A DNA stretch of 7,383 nt from Clostridia bacterium (GCA_017382915.1 JAFNZJ010000031.1:1-7383), one strand, 5' to 3'. Counted from the first letter of the stretch, positions 1-5,652 are shown. Program-made: numbers and translations. The notes: generated from the sequence alone by a model not told the origin.

Positions 1-38
1 AGCCCTATCAAAAAGAAAAAGGAGTGCCAAATAAATGA
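1..38 (+). other. Possible 3' end of an upstream gene, reading frame unresolved
   Basis: The first bases may be the tail of an upstream gene in the pssA operon. One frame ends in TAA at 32-34, immediately before the pssA ATG. Another ends in TGA at 36-38, giving a 4-bp ATGA overlap with that start. Too little sequence is present to choose a frame or name a product. No promoter is visible in these 34 bases, which fits pssA being an internal operon gene. The segment also carries the pssA ribosome site, AAAGGAG at 18-24. Confidence 0.25.
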
Positions 39-742
39 TTGGTGTTTATGATTATACAGTAATACTTACCTACCTTTCACTGCTTTCAGCGGGTAGCGGT
101 ATGGTGGTGTCCCTTAGCGGTACAGGTCACCCGTTTTTAGGTACCTTCTTTTTGCTTTTCTGCGGTCTTTGTGATGCCTTTGACGGCAAGGTCGCAGGTA
201 CCAAGAAAAACCGCACCGATTCTGAGCGTAAATTTGGCATACAAATCGACTCGCTTTCAGACCTGGTTGCTTTTGGTGTTTTGCCCGCCTGCATAGGCGC
301 CGCATTTATAAGGGTTTCACCCATGCTTAATAATGTTATTGGTGACACCGACGGTCAGTGGTACCGCGTTGCGCTAAAGCTATTTATCTTTGGCGTGCTT
401 ATTCTTTACATATTAACCGCAATGATTAGACTTGCCTACTTTAATGTAAGTGAGGAGGAGCGTCAGTCCACCGAGGATGGCGCAAGAAAATATTATTTAG
501 GTCTGCCGGTTACATCGGCATCACTTATATTCCCCACAGTTGCCCTGCTTCAGTATGTTACCCCCTTTGACCTTACCTGGCTTTACATACTGGTAGCGGT
601 TATAACTGCGGCGCTTTTCATAACACCCTTTAAGCTTAAAAAGTTAGGTCTTAAGGGAATTTTGGGTCTTATTGGTATAGGCACCTTAGAATTTGTTGCT
701 TTAATTGTGGCAAGAATTATTAAAACAGGACGCATTATATGA
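35..742 (+). CDS. pssA: CDP-diacylglycerol--serine O-phosphatidyltransferase
   Basis: This integral membrane enzyme transfers phosphatidyl from CDP-diacylglycerol to L-serine, making phosphatidylserine and CMP. It is 235 aa, within the usual range for bacterial PssA. The CDP-alcohol phosphotransferase signature lies at residues 47-76, with metal-binding aspartates D47, D50, D72 and D76 and glycines G51 and G68. RLAYFNV (132-138) and the YLGLPVT region (154-160) match conserved PssA segments. Hydrophobic stretches at about 8-28, 33-47, 78-95, 115-133, 155-175, 180-197 and 207-228 fit a multi-pass protein. The ATG is preceded by AAAGGAG ten bases upstream. Two features differ from the textbook motif DGx2ARx8Gx3D: the arginine after A54 is G55, and the stretch to G68 is 12 residues instead of 8. 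The extra length is, from memory, normal for clostridial homologues; the glycine may not be. The gene overlaps psd by 4 bp, so the pathway is consecutive. Confidence 0.93.
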   Translation: MIGVYDYTVILTYLSLLSAGSGMVVSLSGTGHPFLGTFFLLFCGLCDAFDGKVAGTKKNRTDSERKFGIQIDSLSDLVAFGVLPACIGAAFIRVSPMLNNVIGDTDGQWYRVALKLFIFGVLILYILTAMIRLAYFNVSEEERQSTEDGARKYYLGLPVTSASLIFPTVALLQYVTPFDLTWLYILVAVITAALFITPFKLKKLGLKGILGLIGIGTLEFVALIVARIIKTGRII

Positions 743-1560
743 GTAATAAAAAAGGCATTTTAGGCTTTTTATACGGCACCGCCGTTGGCAGGGTGATTTT
801 AAAGCCCTTAACTGCAGTATGGCTTTCAAAGCTGTGTGGCGCCTTTTTAGACAGTAGACTTTCAAAGCCGCTTATAAAAGGGTTTATAAAATCAAACGGC
901 ATTGATTTAAACGACTATGCCGACCAAACCTTCCACTGCTTTAATGACTGCTTTTGCCGTAAAATAAAACCCGAGCTAAGACCCATAGATAACGCCCCCG
1001 ACCACCTTATTGCCCCCTGTGACGGAAGCCTTAGCGCATATAAAATAAGTGGTGATACCGTTTTACCAATTAAGCAAAGCCACTACACAGTAGCCGAGCT
1101 TTTAGGTAATAACCCAATATATAAAGAGTTTAATAACGGCATTTGCCTGGTGTTTAGACTGGCGGTTGATAATTACCACCGCTACTGTTATTTTGACAGT
1201 GGCAGTAAGGGTGATAACACCTTTATTAAGGGCAAGCTTCACACCGTGCGCCCTATTGCACTTGGCACCTACCCCGTTTTTAAACAAAACTGCCGTGAAT
1301 ATACCGTAATTGAAAGTAATAACTTTGGCAGAGCAATTCAAATTGAGGTTGGCGCAATGCTGGTGGGCAAAATTAAAAACCACCATAGCACACACACCTT
1401 TACCCGCGGTGAGGAAAAGGGCACCTTTCTTTATGGTGGCAGTACCATTATTTTACTGCTTAAAAATGGTGCGGCAACGGTGGATGAAAAATACTTCACC
1501 GCCACCACAGGCGGCAATGAAACACCGGTCAAAATGGGTGAATGTATAGGTAAAAAATAA
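739..1560 (+). CDS. psd: Phosphatidylserine decarboxylase proenzyme
   Basis: The enzyme decarboxylates phosphatidylserine to phosphatidylethanolamine at the membrane, using a pyruvoyl cofactor made by self-cleavage. The protein is 273 aa. The processing motif GGST is at 233-236, so cleavage before S235 would leave a 39-residue alpha chain starting with the pyruvoyl group. The GEEKG block (224-228) just upstream matches the conserved GEExG of the family. D95 in APCDG and H147 in NYHRY are the probable charge-relay residues that drive cleavage. GGST in place of the enterobacterial LGST is usual for clostridial members. The ATG (739-741) overlaps the pssA stop in ATGA, with CAGGA at 726-730 as a modest ribosome site, so translational coupling is likely. 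A terminator begins directly after the stop codon. Confidence 0.95.
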   Translation: MSNKKGILGFLYGTAVGRVILKPLTAVWLSKLCGAFLDSRLSKPLIKGFIKSNGIDLNDYADQTFHCFNDCFCRKIKPELRPIDNAPDHLIAPCDGSLSAYKISGDTVLPIKQSHYTVAELLGNNPIYKEFNNGICLVFRLAVDNYHRYCYFDSGSKGDNTFIKGKLHTVRPIALGTYPVFKQNCREYTVIESNNFGRAIQIEVGAMLVGKIKNHHSTHTFTRGEEKGTFLYGGSTIILLLKNGAATVDEKYFTATTGGNETPVKMGECIGKK

Positions 1561-1587
1561 GTCCTTGTCATAGACAAGGACTTTTAT
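1561..1587. terminator. Bidirectional terminator between psd and the AraC-type gene
   Basis: A perfect 9-bp stem, GTCCTTGTC (1561-1569) with GACAAGGAC (1573-1581), has a 3-base loop and starts directly after the psd stop codon. On the plus strand it is followed by TTTTATT. On the minus strand it is followed by TTATTTTTT, the better T-run. It therefore probably ends both convergent transcripts, and the minus-strand gene stops only a few bases away. Confidence 0.85.
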
Positions 1588-2399
1588 TATGCCTGTTTGA
1601 TTTTTGACGGGGTATGCCCCGTAATGCGTTTAAACATGGTACTGAAATAATTTTGGTCGTGAAAGCCAAGCTTTAGCGCCGTCTCTTTGACCGAAAGGCC
1701 TTCAACTAAAAGCTCGGTTGCCTTACGCATTTTTATGCGGTTAAAATATTCCATTATACCAACACCCGCATAACGCGAAAAGGTTTTTTGCAGGTTTATT
1801 TCACTCATATTACAAAGCGCTGCCAGTTCACAAACCGAAAGCCTTTCATAAATATTTTCATTTAAGGTGTTAATTATGCGGGAATAGTTTTTTGCCCCTT
1901 CGGTGACAACCTGCCTGCTTTTTGAAACATTACCTGCAAGCTCCAGCAAAAAAAGCTCTAAATTTTTTATGTATAAAAGGTGGTCTGTGCCCTCTTTTTT
2001 TATGGCGGACAGTCCAAAGCCCTTATAAACATCATAATATTTGTGCGCCAATTCTTTTAAGGTTTTAACCTTTGAAAGGTCGGTTATTTCAAAAACCTGA
2101 TTTTGAAGCGGGGGTATATTTTCACCATAAAAGGCAAAAACCCCTATGACGGCAGTCTCATTACCCATTACCGTAATATTGTGAAACTGCATTGGACTGT
2201 GAAGTATTGCCTGACCTTTTTTAAGCTCAAATATTTTATTATCGGCGGCTACACTTATGTGACCATCGGTAACGCAGACAAGCTCCCACGCTTCATGTGT
2301 TTCCCCGCGAAAGCGAAAATCGGGCTCACAAACCCTAATAAATGCACTTGTAACGCGTGTTATTTTTGGGTTTTTTGAAATTTTAACTCCTTTGCCCAT
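1587..2399 (-). CDS. AraC-family transcriptional regulator with cupin sensor domain
   Basis: This is a DNA-binding regulator of 270 aa. The N-terminal part (about 25-110) looks like an AraC-type cupin ligand pocket: H35 and E39 in THEAWEL, a turn around DGH, KKGQAILHSP, then a later H73. The C-terminal part holds two helix-turn-helix motifs, at about 187-210 (LSVCELAALCNMSEINLQKT) and 235-258 (LSVKETALKLGFHDQNYFST), and ends with the typical GHTPSKI. I chose the start at 2399 because GAGGTG (2409-2404) lies just upstream. A longer in-frame reading from 2525 adds 42 residues of low-complexity sequence and would begin upstream of the predicted transcription start near 2486. The gene is divergent from two oxidoreductase genes, so control of those genes and of itself is the likely role. 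The inducer is unknown; this domain layout often senses sugars. Confidence 0.9.
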   Translation of the reverse strand: MGKGVKISKNPKITRVTSAFIRVCEPDFRFRGETHEAWELVCVTDGHISVAADNKIFELKKGQAILHSPMQFHNITVMGNETAVIGVFAFYGENIPPLQNQVFEITDLSKVKTLKELAHKYYDVYKGFGLSAIKKEGTDHLLYIKNLELFLLELAGNVSKSRQVVTEGAKNYSRIINTLNENIYERLSVCELAALCNMSEINLQKTFSRYAGVGIMEYFNRIKMRKATELLVEGLSVKETALKLGFHDQNYFSTMFKRITGHTPSKIKQA

Positions 2400-2429
2400 A
2401 CAGCACCTCTTTGTATATAAAATCAAAGA
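2400..2429 (-). promoter_or_regulatory. Left arm of mirrored leader, with ribosome site of the AraC-type gene
   Basis: On the minus strand this 30-base leader begins TCTTTGATTTTAT and ends in GAGGTGCTGT next to the ATG at 2399. It is nearly the same as the leader of the divergent oxidoreductase gene (2532-2562): 28 of 31 aligned columns match with one gap. Each copy contains CTTTG and CAAAG, which can pair as a 5-bp stem just before the ribosome site. The GAGGTG core sets the start codon of the regulator. Confidence 0.75.
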
Positions 2430-2472
2430 CAATGTATAGATTATTATATATACATTTTTTAAAAAACATTGT
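2429..2472. repeat. Nested A/T-rich palindromes in the regulator leader
   Basis: AATGTATA (2431-2438) and TATACATT (2449-2456) are a perfect 8-bp inverted repeat with a 10-base spacer. ACAATGT (2429-2435) and ACATTGT (2466-2472) form a second perfect inverted repeat around it. The two pairings share the 2429-2438 segment, so they exclude each other in RNA. The site lies inside the predicted leader of the AraC-type gene. It could be an operator or a weak attenuator, or chance in A/T-rich DNA. Confidence 0.4.
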
Positions 2473-2481
2473 AAAATAAGG

Positions 2482-2510
2482 GTGTCAAGTGAATTATAGC
2501 ATTTTATTAT
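2482..2510 (+). promoter_or_regulatory. Candidate sigma-A promoter for the first oxidoreductase gene
   Basis: GTGTCA (2482-2487) and TATTAT (2505-2510) are separated by 17 bases; they match the consensus at 4/6 and 5/6 positions. Transcription would begin near 2517, leaving a leader of about 48 bases before the ATG at 2565. The site overlaps the opposing regulator promoter almost completely. A weaker alternative is TTGTCA (2515-2520) with TTTTAT (2539-2544) at 18 bases. Confidence 0.5.
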
Positions 2511-2521
2511 AGGCTTGTCAA
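2493..2521 (-). promoter_or_regulatory. Perfect-consensus sigma-A promoter for the AraC-type gene
   Basis: Read on the minus strand, TTGACA (2521-2516) and TATAAT (2498-2493) are both exact consensus hexamers at the ideal 17-base spacing. Transcription should start near 2486, giving a leader of about 87 bases before the ATG at 2399. A second TTGACA sits at 2488-2483 with no good -10 box below it. A fully consensus promoter for a regulator suggests high basal strength held down by a bound protein, perhaps the regulator itself. Confidence 0.8.
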
Positions 2522-2531
2522 ACATTTTAAT

Positions 2532-2562
2532 TCTTTGATTTTATTAAACAAAGGGGTGCTGT
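2532..2562 (+). promoter_or_regulatory. Right arm of mirrored leader, with ribosome site of the first oxidoreductase gene
   Basis: This 31-base leader starts TCTTTGATTTTAT and ends GGGGTGCTGT, two bases before the ATG at 2565. GGGGTG (2553-2558) is the ribosome site and fixes that start over a longer in-frame TTG start at 2535. The segment is the inverted copy of 2400-2429 and has the same CTTTG/CAAAG potential stem. Confidence 0.75.
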
Positions 2563-2564
2563 TT

Positions 2565-3881
2565 ATGAAACAACTTAAAGCAATTTTAATTGGCGCCGGT
2601 GGCCGTGGTAAGCTTTACACCGATATTATGGCAGAGTACCCCGATAAATATAAGGTTATTGGTGTTGCCGAGCCACTTAAAGAGCGCCGCGAGTATATTC
2701 AAAATAAACACAATATTGATGCCTCCCACTGCTTTGAATCGTGGGAGGAAATGTTGTCTGCACCTAAATTTGCAGATGTTGCCTTAATTTGCTCAATGGA
2801 CCGCCTGCACTGTGCACACGCAGTAGCCGCCTTAAAGCAGGGTTATGACCTTCTTTTAGAAAAGCCTGTTGCCGCAACCGCCGAGGACTGTGCAACAATT
2901 TTAAAGGCCGCAAAGAAATATGACCGCAAGGTGCTGGTTTGTCACACTATGCGTTATGAGCCCTTCTGGCGCACCCTTAAAGCCCTTCTTAATGAGGGTA
3001 AAATAGGTGATATTATGTCGGTTGAGCATATTGAAACGGTAGGTCCTCTTCTTTATACCCACGCCTTTGTAAGGGGTAACTGGAACAATAGTGAAACCAG
3101 TTCATTTATGCTTCTACAAAAATGCTCACACGACCTTGATATGCTTGGTTGGCTTATGGGCGAAGACTGCAAGCGTATTCATTCCTTTGGCTCACTTTCA
3201 CACTTCCGCCGTGAAAATGCACCCGAGGGTTCACCCGAGCGTTGCATTGAGGGTTGCCCCGTTGGTGACACCTGCCCCCACAATGCAATGAAAATTTATT
3301 ATGATGATAAGCGTAACCACTGGGTGCGCGGCGTTGCCGCATCACTGCCCAGCGGTACCGAAACCGACTGCGATGTTTTAAAGGCAATGCACACCACCGA
3401 GTACGGCAAGTGCGTTTATAAATGCAGCAACAATGTTGTTGACCACCAAACCGTTAATATGGAGTTTGAAAGCGGTGCAACCGTTACCCTTAATATGACC
3501 GCCTTTGCTAAACAGACCGCGCTTGGCAGCCGCCGTATTCGTGTTATGGGTACCAAGGGTGACCTTATCGGTGACTTTGGGTTAGAGGCCGATAAAGCAT
3601 TTAGTTTTTATGATTTTAAAACCTGTAGGCGTGAAAATTTGGATGTTTCAAAATACATTGAAAAATACAGTATTGAAACGCCTATCCCCTGCCACCTTGG
3701 TGATACCGGCATTATTTTAGACCTTTATGACTACCTTACAGGCAATATTTCGGGTGAAGATTTAAGCGAAATTGAAGCATCGGTTAAAAATCATATGCTT
3801 GCCTTTGCCGCCGAGGACGCAAGGCTTAAGGGTCAGGTTATTGACCTTAAAGAGTATTTAGATAATTATTTGAATAAGTAG
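2565..3881 (+). CDS. Gfo/Idh/MocA family oxidoreductase, first of two paralogues
   Basis: This is a probable cytoplasmic NAD(P)-dependent oxidoreductase of 438 aa; the substrate is unknown, likely a sugar or cyclitol derivative. The Rossmann nucleotide loop GAGGRG is at 10-15 and the family EKP motif at 99-101, with K100 the expected active-site lysine. LLQKCSHDLD (183-192) holds H189 where the catalytic histidine lies, but the aspartate usual four residues before it is Q185, followed by K186. A cysteine cluster follows: C227, C231, C237, then C269, C283 and C287. H377 is kept near the C-terminus, but the glycine-rich segment seen in the neighbour (HAGGDEG) is shortened here to HLGDTG. The start follows GGGGTG and makes the length equal to the paralogue's. 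It is divergent from the AraC-type gene, which probably controls it. Some members of this superfamily are NAD-dependent glycosidases, so hydrolysis is possible. Confidence 0.88.
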   Translation: MKQLKAILIGAGGRGKLYTDIMAEYPDKYKVIGVAEPLKERREYIQNKHNIDASHCFESWEEMLSAPKFADVALICSMDRLHCAHAVAALKQGYDLLLEKPVAATAEDCATILKAAKKYDRKVLVCHTMRYEPFWRTLKALLNEGKIGDIMSVEHIETVGPLLYTHAFVRGNWNNSETSSFMLLQKCSHDLDMLGWLMGEDCKRIHSFGSLSHFRRENAPEGSPERCIEGCPVGDTCPHNAMKIYYDDKRNHWVRGVAASLPSGTETDCDVLKAMHTTEYGKCVYKCSNNVVDHQTVNMEFESGATVTLNMTAFAKQTALGSRRIRVMGTKGDLIGDFGLEADKAFSFYDFKTCRRENLDVSKYIEKYSIETPIPCHLGDTGIILDLYDYLTGNISGEDLSEIEASVKNHMLAFAAEDARLKGQVIDLKEYLDNYLNK

Positions 3882-3891
3882 TATTTTGACC

Positions 3892-3920
3892 TTGATTTTC
3901 AAAGCAAAATATCTTATACT
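3892..3920 (+). promoter_or_regulatory. Candidate sigma-A promoter for the second oxidoreductase gene
   Basis: TTGATT (3892-3897) and TATACT (3915-3920) are 17 bases apart; the -10 box matches 5/6 and the -35 box 4/6. Transcription would start near 3927, about 38 bases before the ATG. No terminator hairpin lies in the 83-bp gap, so read-through from the first gene is also likely. This leader does not share the mirrored-leader sequence. Confidence 0.55.
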
Positions 3921-3964
3921 TAAATTGTTAAAATTCACTTAATTTTATAAAGGAGTTTTACATA

Positions 3965-5281
3965 ATGAAGCAATTTACCGCTATAGTTGTTGGCGCCGGC
4001 GCCAGAGGTAAGGTTTACACCGATATTATGGGTGATATGTCCGACAAATTTAAGGTTGTTGGCGTTGCCGAGCCCATTGAGGACCGTAGAATTTACACCA
4101 AAGAAAAGCACGGCATTAAGGATGAATATGTTTTTAACACTTGGGAGGATATGTTTGCTATCCCCAAGTTTGCAGACATTGCTATTATAACAACCCTTGA
4201 CCGACTTCACACTGCACCTGCAGTTAAGGCATTGGAGCTTGGCTATGACCTGCTTTTAGAAAAACCCGTTGCCCCCACCCCTGAGGAGTGCCGCCTTATT
4301 AGACAGACCGCAAAAAAATATGGTCGCAAGGTGCTGGTTTGCCACACTCTGCGCTACACCCCATTCCTCAAAACATTAAAGCATTTTCTTGATGAGGGAC
4401 TTGTTGGTGAGGTTATGTCGGTTGAGCATATGGAGTGTGTTGGTAACGCTCACTTCAGCCACAGCTTTACCAGAGGTAACTGGAGCAACAGTGAAGAAAG
4501 TTCATTTATGTTGCTTCAAAAATGCTGTCATGACCTTGATGCACTTCAGTGGTTGCTTGACAAAGACTGCAAACGCATTCAGTCTTTTGGCTCCAGAAGC
4601 TACTTTATTCCTAAAAATGCACCCGAGGGTTCACCCGATTACTGTATTGACGGTTGCCCCGCAGGTGATGACTGCCCCTACAACGCAATGAAGCTTTACT
4701 ATGCCGATAAAAACAACCATTGGTTCCGTGGTGTTGCCGCTCAAAAACCCGCCGGTGAGGAAACCGACTGTGATGTTTTAAAGGCTCTTCGCACCACCCA
4801 GTACGGCAAATGCGTATTTAAGTGCAACAGCGATGTTGTTGACCATCAAACCGTTAATATGGAATTTGAGGGCGGCACCACCGCTACCCTTACTATGAGC
4901 GCCTTTGCTAAGGGCGACCAAACTACAGGTAGCCGCCGCATTCGTGTTATGGGTACCAAGGGCGACCTTATTGCAAACCTTGGCGTTCCTGAAAAAGAAG
5001 CCTTTAGTTTTTATGATTTCAAAACCTGCAGACGCGAATTTCTTGATGTTGACTTTAGCAAGATTATGGCAGGCGGTAACGGTATAGGTTCACACGCCGG
5101 TGGTGATGAGGGCTTGGTTGCTGACCTTTATGACTACTTAACCGATGCCTTAAATGCTGAAGATTTAAGTGAAATTGAAGTTTCATGCAGAAACCATATG
5201 TTAGCATTTGCGGCTGAAGATGCTCGCCTTGGTGGCAGAGTTGTTAGCCTTGATGAGTATATGGATAAATATATGGACTAA
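3965..5281 (+). CDS. Gfo/Idh/MocA family oxidoreductase, second of two paralogues
   Basis: This is a second probable NAD(P)-dependent oxidoreductase of 438 aa. The first 316 residues align with the upstream paralogue without a gap, and 206 are identical by hand count (65%), pointing to an old tandem duplication. Motifs: GAGARG (10-15), EKP (99-101), LLQKCCHDLD (183-192) with K186 and H189, and cysteines C227, C231, C237, C269, C283 and C287. Residues 373-384 (GIGSHAGGDEGL) keep a glycine-rich His/Asp segment that I believe is typical of this subfamily and likely lines the active site. The paralogue has lost two of these glycines. The AAAGGAG site at 3950-3956 gives a clear start. The gene has its own candidate promoter, so the two copies could be expressed in different amounts. 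Different but related substrates, or successive steps, are possible; the sequence does not decide. Confidence 0.88.
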   Translation: MKQFTAIVVGAGARGKVYTDIMGDMSDKFKVVGVAEPIEDRRIYTKEKHGIKDEYVFNTWEDMFAIPKFADIAIITTLDRLHTAPAVKALELGYDLLLEKPVAPTPEECRLIRQTAKKYGRKVLVCHTLRYTPFLKTLKHFLDEGLVGEVMSVEHMECVGNAHFSHSFTRGNWSNSEESSFMLLQKCCHDLDALQWLLDKDCKRIQSFGSRSYFIPKNAPEGSPDYCIDGCPAGDDCPYNAMKLYYADKNNHWFRGVAAQKPAGEETDCDVLKALRTTQYGKCVFKCNSDVVDHQTVNMEFEGGTTATLTMSAFAKGDQTTGSRRIRVMGTKGDLIANLGVPEKEAFSFYDFKTCRREFLDVDFSKIMAGGNGIGSHAGGDEGLVADLYDYLTDALNAEDLSEIEVSCRNHMLAFAAEDARLGGRVVSLDEYMDKYMD

Positions 5282-5287
5282 TATAAT

Positions 5288-5531
5288 AAAAAAAGCGGTG
5301 CTTGTGGCACCCTCCGTAAGGAAGGTGCCACAGTTATATTCGCCTTACGGCGAGTGATATTGCTTTGCAGTTATATGATGCTTCGCATCGTGATATTGTC
5401 CTTCGGACAGTTTAATAGCGAATATAATATCACTGAAACCGTAAGGTTTCAATATCACTTTGCAGATAAGCAAAATATCACTGTGAGACCCGTCTCACAA
5501 TATCACTTATTATTCTTATCTTTGAGATAGG
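5288..5531. repeat. Multi-hairpin element with facing GTGATATT and AATATCACT arrays
   Basis: No gene is seen here. A lead hairpin (TGTGGCACC 5303-5311 with GGTGCCACA 5324-5332) is followed by four left units: AGTTATATT (5332-5340), AGTGATATT (5353-5361), AGTTATAT (5369-5376) and GTGATATT (5390-5397). Four exact right units AATATCACT follow at 5426, 5451, 5474 and 5499. Small hairpins fill the gaps: 5341-5352, 5362-5368, 5377-5389 and 5398-5408 on the left; 5435-5450, 5460-5473 and 5483-5498 on the right; a 7-bp hairpin (5515-5531) follows. Left units are complementary to right units, so the element can fold as a ladder of about 9-bp helices separated by four-way junctions. TTATATTCGC (5334-5343) and GCGAATATAA (5418-5427) offer an alternative 10-bp pairing. 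It is probably a dispersed intergenic repeat; function unknown. Confidence 0.8.
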
Positions 5532-5557
5532 TTTATTTTTAAAGCATGTAACCCACT

Positions 5558-5591
5558 ATGACACTTTCAAAAACCGAAAGTGTCATTTTTT
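5558..5591 (+). terminator. Rho-independent terminator downstream of the oxidoreductase genes
   Basis: ATGACACTTTC (5558-5568) pairs perfectly with GAAAGTGTCAT (5576-5586) around a 7-base loop, then five T follow (5587-5591). It lies 277 bases after the last oxidoreductase stop codon. The multi-hairpin element would therefore be transcribed as the 3' untranslated end of that mRNA. Confidence 0.8.
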
Positions 5592-5603
5592 CTTTGCATA
5601 GAA

Positions 5604-5652
5604 AAACGGAGACTACTTCTTTACGAAGTGTCTCCGTTTGCGCCGCTTTTTT
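5604..5652 (+). terminator. Second strong hairpin with offset T-run
   Basis: AAACGGAGAC (5604-5613) pairs with GTCTCCGTTT (5630-5639), and ACTTC (5615-5619) with GAAGT (5625-5629), making a 15-bp stem with one bulged T and a 5-base loop. The T6 run (5647-5652) starts seven bases after the stem, farther than ideal. The bases between (GCGCCGC) are complementary to GCGGTGC at 5295-5301, allowing one G-U pair. It may be a back-up terminator that shields the SRP RNA promoter, or the right boundary of the multi-hairpin element. Confidence 0.55.

Noticed and set aside
2400..2525. 42-residue N-terminal extension of the AraC-type protein (start at 2525)
   Set aside because: It would begin upstream of the predicted transcription start, has no ribosome site, and is made of promoter DNA; GAGGTG supports the start at 2399.
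2535..2564. Ten-residue extension of the first oxidoreductase from a TTG start
   Set aside because: GGGGTG lies six bases before the ATG at 2565, and that start matches the length and sequence of the paralogue.
5288..5332. Lead hairpin TGTGGCACC/GGTGCCACA as the terminator of the second oxidoreductase gene
   Set aside because: No T-run follows on the plus strand; on the minus strand a T-run follows, but no minus-strand gene is present to end there.
5426..5507. Four AATATCACT copies at 23-25 base spacing, resembling a CRISPR array
   Set aside because: Repeats are only 9 bases, the gaps are themselves palindromes, complementary copies lie upstream, and there are no cas genes.
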